From assembly GCA_035652435.1 (NCBI GenBank), contig DASRDU010000038.1:62001-126000 (forward strand): a stretch of 64,000 nucleotides of DNA, read 5' to 3'. Within the stretch, counting starts at the first letter, position 1; each line of letters starts with the position of its first letter. The position numbers and the translations under genes were made by a program. Source of the DNA: DASRDU01 sp035652435 (GTDB lineage: Bacteria > Acidobacteriota > Blastocatellia > RBC074). The notes beneath the pieces are model-generated. The model made no database searches and had not been told where the DNA came from. It saw only the letters and a program-made list of their open reading frames with translations. This document shows, piece by piece, positions 9,718-17,947 of this stretch.

Positions 9718-9987
9718 TCAGAAACTGAGGCGCATGCCGAACCGAAAGACCCGCTCATCAATTCCCTCTCTGCCCGTGCCCGCCGTCGAAGTGATTTCGG
9801 TGTACCCGCCCAGGCTTTTGATCGTGCCGTCAGTATTCAACTGCAGGTTGGAACGGTTGCCGCCCGGGTTCGGGAAATGGGGCGTGTTGGTGAAATTGAG
9901 CGCTTCGGCCCGCGGCGTGGCGAACACGACGCAGAGAGCCAGCAGCATGGTTGCGACGAATACAACATGCCTGGTTTTGCTGGTCAT
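9718..9987 (-). CDS. 89-residue remnant: signal peptide joined to the last strand of a TonB-dependent receptor
   Basis: The ORF is intact with a good Shine-Dalgarno (GAGGTGACACC before ATG 9987). Residues 1-25 are a signal peptide. Residues 26-89 (RAEALNFTNTPHFPNPGG ... EGIDERVFRFGMRLSF) look like the extreme C-terminus of an Oar-like receptor: the 'FRAEALNFTNTPHF' turn, the TGTGREGIDERVF segment and the closing aromatic beta strand. The plug and nearly the whole barrel are missing. It is either an in-frame internal deletion of a receptor gene, in which case it is a still-open pseudogene, or a retained mini-protein. It lies between two full-length receptors, where recombination between homologous genes could have produced it. 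Confidence 0.7.
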   Translation of the reverse strand: MTSKTRHVVFVATMLLALCVVFATPRAEALNFTNTPHFPNPGGNRSNLQLNTDGTIKSLGGYTEITSTAGTGREGIDERVFRFGMRLSF

Positions 9988-10108
9988 GGTGTCACCTCGT
10001 TGATGGTGGGGTATCGCTGACAGCGAGCCGGTGCAGAGGTCAATCGCTCACTCGCGCCGTCACCTGCCCGCTGTCGAATTCTGTAACGTCCGGTGCGCAC
10101 CCCGGCCT

Positions 10109-13100
10109 TTAGAAAGTAAACCTCAACCCGAACTGCAACTGCCTCGGCGTCGTCCCCTGTGCGAGGCTCGTGATCCGCCCCACATTGGCGGCGATCTGAG
10201 TCGCGTTGGTATTGACGGTGAGTGACGACGGCACGTCGTAGTTCTGGACGTTGAAGATATTGAACGCCTCGAAGCGCAACTGCAGGCTCATCCCCTCGCG
10301 CACCCGGATACTCTTGAACATGGAGTAGTCCATATTGAAGACGTGGGGACCGCGGTACACATTGCGCCCCAGATTTCCGAAGGAGCCGGAAGGGATGCCG
10401 AAGGCGCAGGAGTTGAACCAGCTGAAGCTCGTGTGGACCGCGTCGGCGGCGCGCCCGCCCTGCGAGACAGTCTTCTGGCAGAGCGGGTCGGGGTTCGCCG
10501 CGACCGGGCCGGCCACGAAGGGGTCAGCGATCAGGTTGGGCCGCAGGTAATTGCCCGGGGCGCTCGACGCGCTCCCGCGGAGGTTGGCAAAGTCACCGGC
10601 GACCTGCAGGCTGTAGGGCGCACCCGACCGCGCCTGCATAATGTAGTTCGCCTGCCAGTCGCCCAGCAGCCAGGAGGCCGGGCCGCTCTGGAACCACCTC
10701 TTCCCTTTCCCGAACGGCAACTCATAAACTGTCGCCCAGGAGAGGAAGTGCGTGATGTCGTAAGACGACACCCCGCGGGCGGTACTCGGGTCGCCAAAGT
10801 TTTGAATCGTCGAGCCCCCGCCCGAACCATTCTCGACGTTGAAATAGCCGCTGCTCACATCAATGGATTTGCTCCAGGTGTAGGAGACCAGCGTACTCAG
10901 GCCGTTTGAGAACCGGCGCTGGAATTTGGCCTGCAAAGCGTTGTAGTGCGCGTCGCCGATGTCGAGCGTGTAGTTCAGGCCGGCGCCCACCCAGGGCATG
11001 GGCCTGAGCGCGTCAATCACCGAATTGGGCGTCCCATTCGGCGAGGCCTGACGAGCGGCGTTGCCAAGGCCCGAATAAGGCAGCCGCCCGCTCTTGCTGC
11101 CGACATAAGCGGCCGAGATCACCATCGTGGGCGTCAGTTCCCGCTGGATCTCAAAGTGCCACTGATGTGAATAGGGGTCCTTATACGTCGGATCATCGTT
11201 AAAGCCGCCAACTGTCCAGGGGGTGGCCGTCGGCAGCGGGGTGGCGAAGCCCTGTCCCTGCTGCTGAATGATACTGAGTTGCGTCCCGTTGACGAAGTTG
11301 GCGCTCAGATTAATCGGGCCGCCGGAGAAGGCCGTGGCATCCGGCCAGACTGCCGCTTCGAGGTCATTTTGCGCGTACTGGCTGCGGGCCGTAATGGCGT
11401 CCCAGTAGAGCCCATAGCCGGCGCGCAGGACCGTCTTCGGGTTGATGGCCCAGGCCACGCCGATGCGCGGCCCGATATTGTCCTTGACCGGCGGCGGCGC
11501 GAAGAAATCCTTCCCGGCCAGGATCACGTCACTAAAGTGCGGATCCGTCTGAAACGAGTCTGGGATGCAGGGCGCCGCTTTGACCACGCTGCAAAAGCCG
11601 GGCATGGTCCGGGCGCCGATGATCCACTTTTTATTGGGGAGATCGAGCGCGTTCCAGAGCCGTCCGTCGAGCGTCTTCGGCTGATTCAGGTAGTCGTAGC
11701 GCAGACCCAGCGTCAGGGTCACATTCGGCGTCACTTTCCATTCGTCCTGCGCATAGGTTGCCCACGAGGCATATTTGAAGCGCACCGGGCCGCCGTGCAG
11801 GATCGGCAGTTGAGCTGAAAAAGTATTGGGGAACCCGAGCAGTGCCGACGCCAGCGATAAGCCTGTTCCGCTTTGTCCGGGTGCCGGGTTGCGCGTCTGT
11901 TCGTCGTTGAAGCTGTAGGTCTGGAAGGTATTCAGCTGGATCCGTTTGGCTTCGATGTACCAGAAGCCGGCCTTGATGTTGTGACGACCTTTCAGCCAGA
12001 CCACGTTCGGCGTCACACTCCAGTTCGGATTTTCCCGTGGCGCCGGGCCGCGAATCCCGAAATTGCCGTTGCCGCCGTTGGTCCAGTTGGCGAGGCTGAC
12101 GAGCAGGCCGCCGTATTTATCAACATCCCCAAACCCGAGCTGCTTGAGCGGGTCAAGCCCGGCCGGGTGCTGGTTCTGCTGGCCGGCATCCACGCCCGGC
12201 CTGCCGGCGTAGCCGGCGCGCACGTCGAGGATGAGGCTCGGAGTGAAGGTGTGCGTCCAGCCGCCGCCGTAGTTCCTCCCCTGTGAGCCGCCCCCGGTAG
12301 AGCCGACGTTGCCAATCGGGGTCAGAATCGAATTCCGCTGCTCGGTGTAGCGGAAGAAAACATTGTCGCTGTCGCGGAAGCGGTGATCCACGCGCCCCTG
12401 ATAACTGTTCGAGTTGTTGATCGTCGGGCGCGTGCGGATGAAGTTATTCGTCAGGTCGCGCGCGTCCGTGAAGTTGGGCGTCGCCGAGTAGGTCTGGAAG
12501 AACTTCTGCATCGGCGCGAAGATCAACGCCTGCGGCAGTTTGTTGCAGGCCGCGCCGATGGTCTGATCCTGCTGTTTCTGGGCATTGACCGGCAGCGGAT
12601 TTCCCGAGGCATCACACCTGAAGGGGTCGCGCACAAAACCGCTGCCCGACGCACGGGTCGAGTACGGGTTGTAGATCTGGCGGCGAAAGCCCGGACTTGT
12701 GTTGCTGAAATCCCCGGCAATCTCGGCGGCCGTCGGCACGTAGGACAGCGCCAGATCGGCCTGGCTGTAGCGCCAGCCGTCATAGCTGAACGAAAAGAAC
12801 GTTCTGTTTTTGATGATGGGGCCGCTCACCACCGCGCCAAACTGGTTCTGATGAAACGCCGTGGGCCCGCTCGGTACAAGCTGCCCCGGCTGGCAGCGGG
12901 CCAGAGTGCAGGTGGCGTCGGTGAAAGCATTGCGTGCGTCGAAGAAATTGTTGCGCACGTATTCGAAGGCCGAGCCATGCAGGGTGCTGCCCCCGGACTT
13001 TGAGACCATGTTCACGATGCCACCCGTCGCGCCGCCGAATTCGGCCTTGGCGTCGTGCCCGACGACTTTGAACTCCTGAATCGCATCAATGTTCGGAATG

Positions 13101-13762
13101 ACGATGTAGTTCGGCCCGCGGACGTTGGTGTTGATGATGCCGTCGTAGAAGTAGAGCTTCGACCGGTTCTGCTGCCCGTGGAACGAAGCGTCGGAAAAGC
13201 CCGATCCCGGCAGGCCCACGTTGCCCTCGCAGCAGCCGACGCTCCTGTTCTGACTGGTAGAAACCGGCGTGACGCCCGGCGTGAGCGTCAGGAGCTGCGT
13301 GAAGTTCCGGCCGTTGAGCGGCAGGTCCTGCACCGTCCGCTCCGTAATCACCGTGCCCAGCTCGGTCGAAGATTTCTGGACCAGCTCTGCCATGGCGCTC
13401 ACTTCCACAGTCTGAGAGATCTCGCCTACTGTGAGCGTCAGGTTCTGCGTCAGGGTCTGGCTGACACCGACGTCGAAGGCCGGAGTCTGCGTCGTCTTAA
13501 AACCCTTTGCCTCAACTTTGAGAATATAGTTTCCGGGCCTGACGTTCACGAAGGTGAAGTACCCGCTCTGACTCGACGACACCTGAGTCTCGATTCCGGT
13601 CGCCTGGTTGATCAGCTTGACAGTCGCGGCGGGGACGGCGGCGCCTGTCGCTTCGTTCACCGTCCCGTTGACCTCACCGGTCGAAGTCTGGCCGTGGAGA
13701 ACCGGGCCCGACGCGATCAGCACGAACAGAAGCGCCGCAACTATAGTCTTCAGCGAAATCAT
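10109..13762 (-). CDS. Oar-like TonB-dependent outer-membrane receptor (2)
   Basis: 1217 residues from ATG 13762 (MISLKTIVAALLFVLIASG signal peptide); the longer ORF to 13840 adds 26 residues that do not look like a signal sequence. A carboxypeptidase-regulatory-like domain (GEVNGTVNEATGAAVPAATV) is followed by a plug with LPLNGRNFTQLL, FDGx-type DGIINTN and AKAEFGGATGGIVNMVSKSGG motifs, then a large barrel ending LQFGLRFTF. It is the first gene downstream of the consensus promoter/operator at 14045-14074 and so is probably the main LacI-controlled gene. Expected role: TonB-dependent uptake of a carbohydrate ligand. It shares fold and domain order, but only modest sequence similarity, with the receptor at 5751-9479. 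Confidence 0.9.
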   Translation of the reverse strand: MISLKTIVAALLFVLIASGPVLHGQTSTGEVNGTVNEATGAAVPAATVKLINQATGIETQVSSSQSGYFTFVNVRPGNYILKVEAKGFKTTQTPAFDVGVSQTLTQNLTLTVGEISQTVEVSAMAELVQKSSTELGTVITERTVQDLPLNGRNFTQLLTLTPGVTPVSTSQNRSVGCCEGNVGLPGSGFSDASFHGQQNRSKLYFYDGIINTNVRGPNYIVIPNIDAIQEFKVVGHDAKAEFGGATGGIVNMVSKSGGSTLHGSAFEYVRNNFFDARNAFTDATCTLARCQPGQLVPSGPTAFHQNQFGAVVSGPIIKNRTFFSFSYDGWRYSQADLALSYVPTAAEIAGDFSNTSPGFRRQIYNPYSTRASGSGFVRDPFRCDASGNPLPVNAQKQQDQTIGAACNKLPQALIFAPMQKFFQTYSATPNFTDARDLTNNFIRTRPTINNSNSYQGRVDHRFRDSDNVFFRYTEQRNSILTPIGNVGSTGGGSQGRNYGGGWTHTFTPSLILDVRAGYAGRPGVDAGQQNQHPAGLDPLKQLGFGDVDKYGGLLVSLANWTNGGNGNFGIRGPAPRENPNWSVTPNVVWLKGRHNIKAGFWYIEAKRIQLNTFQTYSFNDEQTRNPAPGQSGTGLSLASALLGFPNTFSAQLPILHGGPVRFKYASWATYAQDEWKVTPNVTLTLGLRYDYLNQPKTLDGRLWNALDLPNKKWIIGARTMPGFCSVVKAAPCIPDSFQTDPHFSDVILAGKDFFAPPPVKDNIGPRIGVAWAINPKTVLRAGYGLYWDAITARSQYAQNDLEAAVWPDATAFSGGPINLSANFVNGTQLSIIQQQGQGFATPLPTATPWTVGGFNDDPTYKDPYSHQWHFEIQRELTPTMVISAAYVGSKSGRLPYSGLGNAARQASPNGTPNSVIDALRPMPWVGAGLNYTLDIGDAHYNALQAKFQRRFSNGLSTLVSYTWSKSIDVSSGYFNVENGSGGGSTIQNFGDPSTARGVSSYDITHFLSWATVYELPFGKGKRWFQSGPASWLLGDWQANYIMQARSGAPYSLQVAGDFANLRGSASSAPGNYLRPNLIADPFVAGPVAANPDPLCQKTVSQGGRAADAVHTSFSWFNSCAFGIPSGSFGNLGRNVYRGPHVFNMDYSMFKSIRVREGMSLQLRFEAFNIFNVQNYDVPSSLTVNTNATQIAANVGRITSLAQGTTPRQLQFGLRFTF

Positions 13763-14044
13763 AATTCCCTGCCTCCCTGCCGGTTGATGAAAACCAGCCA
13801 TGTGACAATTCAGGTTTTGATAGTTACTCAGCCAGAACAATCGGCGGCCCGGAAGGCCCCGCTGAGAGATGATCAGATATGCCGCCCCCTCATCTCCCCC
13901 GGAGGTGAATCAATTCCCGGGGAGAAATCAGGCAACAGGCGCGTCAGTCAAAATGTGAATACGTCAGGCGGCTTGCATGAACCGCCCGATCAGGCCTCAA
14001 TTTTGATCCCAGCAAAGCCGGTAGGTGGTATCGGCGACAGGGAG
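13763..14044 (-). other. Long 5' leader of receptor gene
   Basis: About 275 nt separate the predicted transcription start (near 14038) from the receptor ATG at 13762. It holds a stem of tctccccCgg (13893-13902) against ccggggaga (13917-13925), with one bulged C, some 130 nt upstream of the start codon. No open reading frame of interest and no recognisable riboswitch class. Confidence 0.4.
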
Positions 14045-14074
14045 CTTATAACCGTTACCGGTAACGATTGTCAA
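14045..14074 (-). promoter_or_regulatory. Consensus sigma-70 promoter with embedded LacI-type operator O1
   Basis: On the minus strand a perfect -35 box TTGACA (14069-14074) and a -10 box TATAAG (14045-14050) are separated by 18 nt. The spacer contains the perfect 14-bp palindrome CGTTACCGGTAACG (14053-14066), of the CG-centred type bound by LacI-family dimers. Bound repressor would occlude polymerase directly. The -35 box overlaps the TGA stop codon of the lacI gene. It reads towards the receptor gene at 13762. Confidence 0.82.
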
Positions 14075-15153
14075 GCCCTTTCGCCTTTACCGGTAACGAT
14101 TCGTGGGAAAAAGGGGCCCGAAGGTTTGCGTCCTGAGGGTTGTTTCGCCCCGGCGCCGGACGAGCGCCGGATGACGAGTCTGGGTGTGAGGATGATGTGT
14201 TGCGCCGCCTGATCCAGCGGCTTTCCCTCGATCAGTCTGATCAGTAGTTGCGCCGCCTGCTGTCCCATCTCGGCCGTGGACCACGCCACTGTGGTCAGCG
14301 GGACGCCGAGCATGTCGCCGTAGTGGATGTTGCCGCCGCCGACGACCGCAACATCCTCGCCGACAGTCAGGCCGGCCTCACCGAGCGCGAGCATGGCGCC
14401 GATGGCCGTCGGGTCGTTGACGGCGAAGATCGCCTCCGGCACGCTGCCCTCGGCGATCCACGCGCGCATCGCCTGACAGCCCTGCACCTCGAGGAAGCCG
14501 CACCCGCGCACGAGCGACTTGTCGTACCGCAGCCGGTGTTTCGCCAGCGCCTGCCGGTACCCCTCGAAGCGCTCTCTGGCCACCGTCACGTCCGGCCCGC
14601 GCAGGTGCCCGATGCGCCGGTATCCAAGGTTGATGAGATGCTCGGTCGCGAGCCTGCCGACCTGCACGTTGTCAGTAACCACCGCCGGGCAGTTCAGGTT
14701 CTCGAGTTCGCGGTCAATCAGCACGATCCTGAGCCCGTCGCGGAGCATCTTGCGGTAGGGCTGCGCCTGTTCGGGCGGGAGCGCCGAGGCGATGATCAGA
14801 CCGTCGGTGCGCTGCCGCAGGGCCTCGATCTCGCTCACTTCCCGGGCGGCGTCCTCGTCGGTGTTGCAGACGAGAATCTGAAACCCGGCGGGGCGCGCGA
14901 CGCTCTCGACGCCGCGCAGGATTTCGGCGAAGTACGAATGCATCAGGTCGGGCACGACCATGCCGAGCAGGTAAGAGCGGCTCGTCGCCAGCGCGCGCGC
15001 GTGCTGATTCGGGCGGTATTTCATCCGGCGCGCGACGGCCAGCACCTGCCGGCGCGTCTCGGCGCTGATCTCAGGGTGGTTGTTGATGGCGCGCGAGACG
15101 GTCATCTTGGAGATTCCCAGCTCGCGGGCGATGTCAGCAAGAGTCGTGGCCAT
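14071..15153 (-). CDS. LacI-family transcriptional regulator
   Basis: 360 residues. The N-terminal helix-turn-helix and hinge (TLADIARELGISKMTVSRAI, then RPNQHARALATSRS) are followed by a periplasmic-binding-protein-like sensor domain (about 60-335: LLGMVVPDLMHSYFAEILRG, TDGLIIAS, GYRRIGHLRGP, FAVNDPTAIGAM). Such regulators bind a sugar or sugar phosphate and release operator DNA. The start ATG 15153 has AGGTGA 7 nt upstream. The gene's 3' end contains operator O2 and its stop lies in the -35 box of the downstream promoter, so it probably represses the receptor and the glycan genes beyond. The effector is unknown; fucose or a fuco-oligosaccharide is a reasonable guess from context. Confidence 0.9.
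   Translation of the reverse strand: MATTLADIARELGISKMTVSRAINNHPEISAETRRQVLAVARRMKYRPNQHARALATSRSYLLGMVVPDLMHSYFAEILRGVESVARPAGFQILVCNTDEDAAREVSEIEALRQRTDGLIIASALPPEQAQPYRKMLRDGLRIVLIDRELENLNCPAVVTDNVQVGRLATEHLINLGYRRIGHLRGPDVTVARERFEGYRQALAKHRLRYDKSLVRGCGFLEVQGCQAMRAWIAEGSVPEAIFAVNDPTAIGAMLALGEAGLTVGEDVAVVGGGNIHYGDMLGVPLTTVAWSTAEMGQQAAQLLIRLIEGKPLDQAAQHIILTPRLVIRRSSGAGAKQPSGRKPSGPFFPRIVTGKGERA
14085..14098. promoter_or_regulatory. Second LacI-type operator O2, inside the end of the regulator gene
   Basis: CTTTACCGGTAACG is a near-copy of operator O1 (central TTACCGGTAA, 14087-14096, intact). The two centres are 32 bp apart, three helical turns, so both would face the same side of DNA and could be bound cooperatively. 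It overlaps codons for the last residues of the LacI-family protein (RIVTGKGERA). Confidence 0.65.
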
Positions 15154-15336
15154 AATCGTTCACCTGAATGGATAAGATCATCTGGCAGCGCTGAAATTAA
15201 GATTGATCTCGAAGCCCGCTTCAGCAGCAGAGAGGAACACCTTTCCGACAAGTGTCGCCACTGTAATGACGAAACCAGGCAATTTCAAGTTGTCTTATGG
15301 TGAGGAGGGTGCCGAAGGAAGGTTATTGAAAGGAAG

Positions 15337-15366
15337 AGGGCGAGCAGAGGGTCTCGAACTCCCGAC
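15337..15366 (-). repeat. Partial copy of tRNA-His 3' end (att-like repeat)
   Basis: Thirty bases resemble the T-arm and acceptor 3' strand of the intact tRNA-His at 15898-15972: AGGGCGAGCAG, two differing bases, then GGTCTCGAAC are shared (21 of 23), with further matches beyond. The rest of the tRNA is absent. It abuts the stop codon of the HNH endonuclease gene, so the gene lies between this fragment and the full tRNA in direct orientation, as for attL/attR around an element integrated at a tRNA 3' end. Confidence 0.55.
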
Positions 15367-15812
15367 TATTCCCTGTTGAAGGTGAAGCGCTTGTAGCCGA
15401 ACTGCGAGGCGGTTTTACGCCGATGGCAGTTTGCGCAACGCACCTCACACTTCTGCATCTCGGCGAATATATTTTCCCAGGACCAGTTATTGATCACCAG
15501 CTGTGCGATGGCATTTGTTTTATCCTGACCATCCCGGTGGTCGAATTCGAGGACGACCGGGTCGCCTTCGCCACAATCCACGCATGGGTGTTGCAGCAGA
15601 TATTCGTAAACCCTCTTTGCTTTTTCTTTCCTGAGTCGGTTTCTGCTCTCGCCGTGTTTTTGTTTATACAGATCGTGATTGGCGTAATATCGCTTCTGCC
15701 AGTTCTGGTGATAGCACTCCCGACACCAGGACGATTTGCCGTCTCGCGACCTCTGTCTGGACGGGAATGCAGTCTCAGGCTTATCAGTTTTACATCTCGT
15801 ACACCGCTTCAT
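15366..15812 (-). CDS. HNH endonuclease with N-terminal zinc ribbon
   Basis: 148 residues. The N-terminal CTRCK ... CRECY pairs of cysteines form a small zinc ribbon (about 4-33). A basic helical linker (RNRLRKEKAKRVYEYLLQ) follows. The HNH nuclease core is at about 75-135: CVDCGEGDP, EFDHRDGQ with the catalytic His of the beta-beta-alpha-metal fold, and CEVRCANCHRRKT. Members nick or cut DNA and occur as homing or phage-derived endonucleases. The gene is visibly AT-richer than its neighbours and is flanked by tRNA-His sequence on both sides, which suggests acquisition. No integrase is present, so it is either a stripped remnant or a mobile intergenic endonuclease gene. Confidence 0.85.
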   Translation of the reverse strand: MKRCTRCKTDKPETAFPSRQRSRDGKSSWCRECYHQNWQKRYYANHDLYKQKHGESRNRLRKEKAKRVYEYLLQHPCVDCGEGDPVVLEFDHRDGQDKTNAIAQLVINNWSWENIFAEMQKCEVRCANCHRRKTASQFGYKRFTFNRE

Positions 15813-15897
15813 GCGGCTTATTATATAAGGTGAGAGTGTTTGCGCGAGTCAGGTGTGAGTCGGGAAATTCCCGACGCCAAAGTGATTGAAAGTGAAG

Positions 15898-15972
15898 GGC
15901 GAGCAGCCGGTCTCGAACCGGCGACCTCCTGAGCCACAGTCAGGCGCTCTAACCAACTGAGCTATGCTCGCC
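15898..15972 (-). tRNA. tRNA-His (anticodon GTG)
   Basis: Full cloverleaf on the minus strand. The encoded extra G at position -1 (15972) pairs with C73 (15898); acceptor stem GCGAGCA/TGCTCGC; T8-A9; D-arm GCTCAGTTGGTTAGAGC; anticodon stem CCTGA/TCAGG around loop CTGTGGC with anticodon GTG; T-arm GCCGG TTCGAGA CCGGC. The G-1:C73 pair is the histidine identity element. CCA is not encoded. Confidence 0.96.
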
Positions 15973-16120
15973 ATAAAGAACAGGAACTGACCATCGAAAG
16001 GTTGAAGCTGATACTGGACTGATGATCGGCCTCAACAAACGAGGGGAAATCTTAATCGGCGGAATTTGATCAGTCAACCAGCCGGAATCATTTTCCGTGA
16101 CAGCACGCTGCCTTTTGCAA

Positions 16121-17731
16121 CTACGGCTTATTCGCTGTCTGACTACCCTCTCTCACCGTCGGGTATTTGATCCCGAGCTGTTCCAGATAAGATTTGTACT
16201 TCGCCGGGTCGTAGTAATACTTCTTCAGTTCGGGCAGAAACTTTTCCATCTTCTCCTTGTTGAGTTCAATCGCCGGCTGGTCGGTCGGGTTGACGAGCGG
16301 CTGGTATTTGGTCTCTTTGGTCTGCACATTTTTGAAGTAATCCCACGCCTGCGTGACCAGCTCGGGGTTCAGCAGGAAATCGAGCGTGGTCATGGCCTGA
16401 ACCTTGGCGCCGGCAGTCGCGCCTTTGTGCGCGATGGGCGTGGCCATCGCAATCGCGTTCTCCCAGCTGTGGCCGGGCAGGTTCGGGATGTTGGCCGGGA
16501 AACGCAGGTAGACCATCGGCACGTTCCACGAGATGTCGCCGACGTCGTCCGAGCCCCCGCCCGCGACCGGCTTCGGCTTTTCGAGGACGGTCGGCTTCGT
16601 CTTCAACCCTTCGACCTTCGCGCCAATCTCCTTCTGCAAGGCTTTCGCCAGCGTCTGGTCGGCCTCGCTCCATTCGGGCATGCCGACCGCCTCGATGTTC
16701 TTCGCCTGAACTTCGGCGACGACCTGATTGAAATGATTCGGCCACGCGGAGCCGACGAGGCGCTGCGTCACAGTGGTGTCGGTCATCATCGCGGCGGCCT
16801 GCGCCATCTTGTTGCCCAGTTCGTAAAGCTCCCTGATGTGCGGGTAATCGAGTTCGCGGAAGAAGTACCAGACCGAGGCTTCCGAAGGCACGACGTTCGG
16901 CTGATCGCCGCCGTTGACGACCACGTAATGCGACCGCTGCTGCAGGCGCAGGTGTTCGCGCCGGTAATTCCAGCCGATGTTCATCAGTTCGACTGCGTCG
17001 AGCGCGCTGCGGCCCGACCACGGGGCGCCCGCCGCGTGCGCCGCCCTGCCGTGGAAGTAATACTGCACGGAGACGAGCCCGCTGTTTTTTTCGGGCTGGC
17101 CGTAGTTGGTGACGAAGTCGCTGTCCACGTGACAACCGAGGACGATGTCCACGTCCCTGAACAACCCGGCGCGGACGAAGTAAGCCTTCGTGGCGACGAG
17201 TTCTTCGGCGACCCCGGGGAAGAGTTTGATCGTGCCGCCCAGTTTGTTTTTTTCCATCAGCTTTTTCAGCACCAGCGCCGCCGTGACGTTGACTGCCTGG
17301 CCGGAGTTGTGCCCTTCGCCGTGGCCGGGCGCGCCCTCGATGATCGGGTCGTGATACGCGACGCCGGGTTTCTGCGAGGCGCGCGGGATGCAGTCAATGT
17401 CGGTCATAAACGCGATGACCGGCTTGCCCGAGCCGTAGCTCGCCACCCACGCGGTCGGCACCCCGGCGACGCCGCGCTCGACCTTGAAGCCGTTCTTTTC
17501 GAGGATGCCGGTGATGTATTTGCTGGTCTCGTACTCCTGAAAGCCGAGTTCGCTGAAGCTGAAGATCTGATCCACCATCTGCTGCGTGAAGGTTTGCAGT
17601 TTGTCGGTTTCGCTGATCGCCTCGCGTTTGAGTTCGGCAGCCCTGTTCGCCGGCGCATCCTGAGCGCGCGCGGGCAGGTTGATCGTCAGCCCCAGCAGAA
17701 AAACAGAACAGAACACGGTGAGTCTTTTCAT
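16121..17731 (-). CDS. M20-family amidohydrolase, AbgB-like, secreted
   Basis: 536 residues with a Sec signal peptide (1-23, PARAQ). It matches the M20/AbgB amidohydrolase fold: F-S-E-L-G-F-Q-E-Y-E near 60, T-D-I-D-C-I-P near 110, GHGEGHNSG, GVAEELVATKA and GCHVDSDF as metal-binding segments, a dimerisation insert (FHGRAAHAAGAPW), and GHSWEN near the end. Family members hydrolyse N-acyl or aminobenzoyl-glutamate-type amides with two metal ions. The start has GGGAGAAACGACG before ATG. It stands alone between tRNA-His and the efflux operon. The substrate cannot be told; a periplasmic or extracellular location is implied by the signal peptide. Confidence 0.85.
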   Translation of the reverse strand: MKRLTVFCSVFLLGLTINLPARAQDAPANRAAELKREAISETDKLQTFTQQMVDQIFSFSELGFQEYETSKYITGILEKNGFKVERGVAGVPTAWVASYGSGKPVIAFMTDIDCIPRASQKPGVAYHDPIIEGAPGHGEGHNSGQAVNVTAALVLKKLMEKNKLGGTIKLFPGVAEELVATKAYFVRAGLFRDVDIVLGCHVDSDFVTNYGQPEKNSGLVSVQYYFHGRAAHAAGAPWSGRSALDAVELMNIGWNYRREHLRLQQRSHYVVVNGGDQPNVVPSEASVWYFFRELDYPHIRELYELGNKMAQAAAMMTDTTVTQRLVGSAWPNHFNQVVAEVQAKNIEAVGMPEWSEADQTLAKALQKEIGAKVEGLKTKPTVLEKPKPVAGGGSDDVGDISWNVPMVYLRFPANIPNLPGHSWENAIAMATPIAHKGATAGAKVQAMTTLDFLLNPELVTQAWDYFKNVQTKETKYQPLVNPTDQPAIELNKEKMEKFLPELKKYYYDPAKYKSYLEQLGIKYPTVREGSQTANKP

Positions 17732-17947
17732 CGTCGTTTCTCCCGTCAGACGCGTGAGCCCGGAGATTCCCGGCTCGCGCTGCGAAGTTGATAATGCGTG
17801 TATGAAAAAGAGGAATTGAATAACCGGCTGTCACTGACAGCAATGAGATATTCCGCCCACCGGCAAGGCTGGGTCAAGCGGAAGTCCTCAACATCATATT
17901 GCCCGGCGCACTCTGCCGCAATAATGGCCTCTTTCACCCCGTACAGA

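Noticed and set aside
16097..17791. 564-codon plus-strand ORF opposite the M20 amidohydrolase
   Set aside because: It is the exact antisense of a clear enzyme gene, is rich in Arg, Val, Asp and His as expected from complement frames of GC-rich codons, and has no domain or ribosome site.
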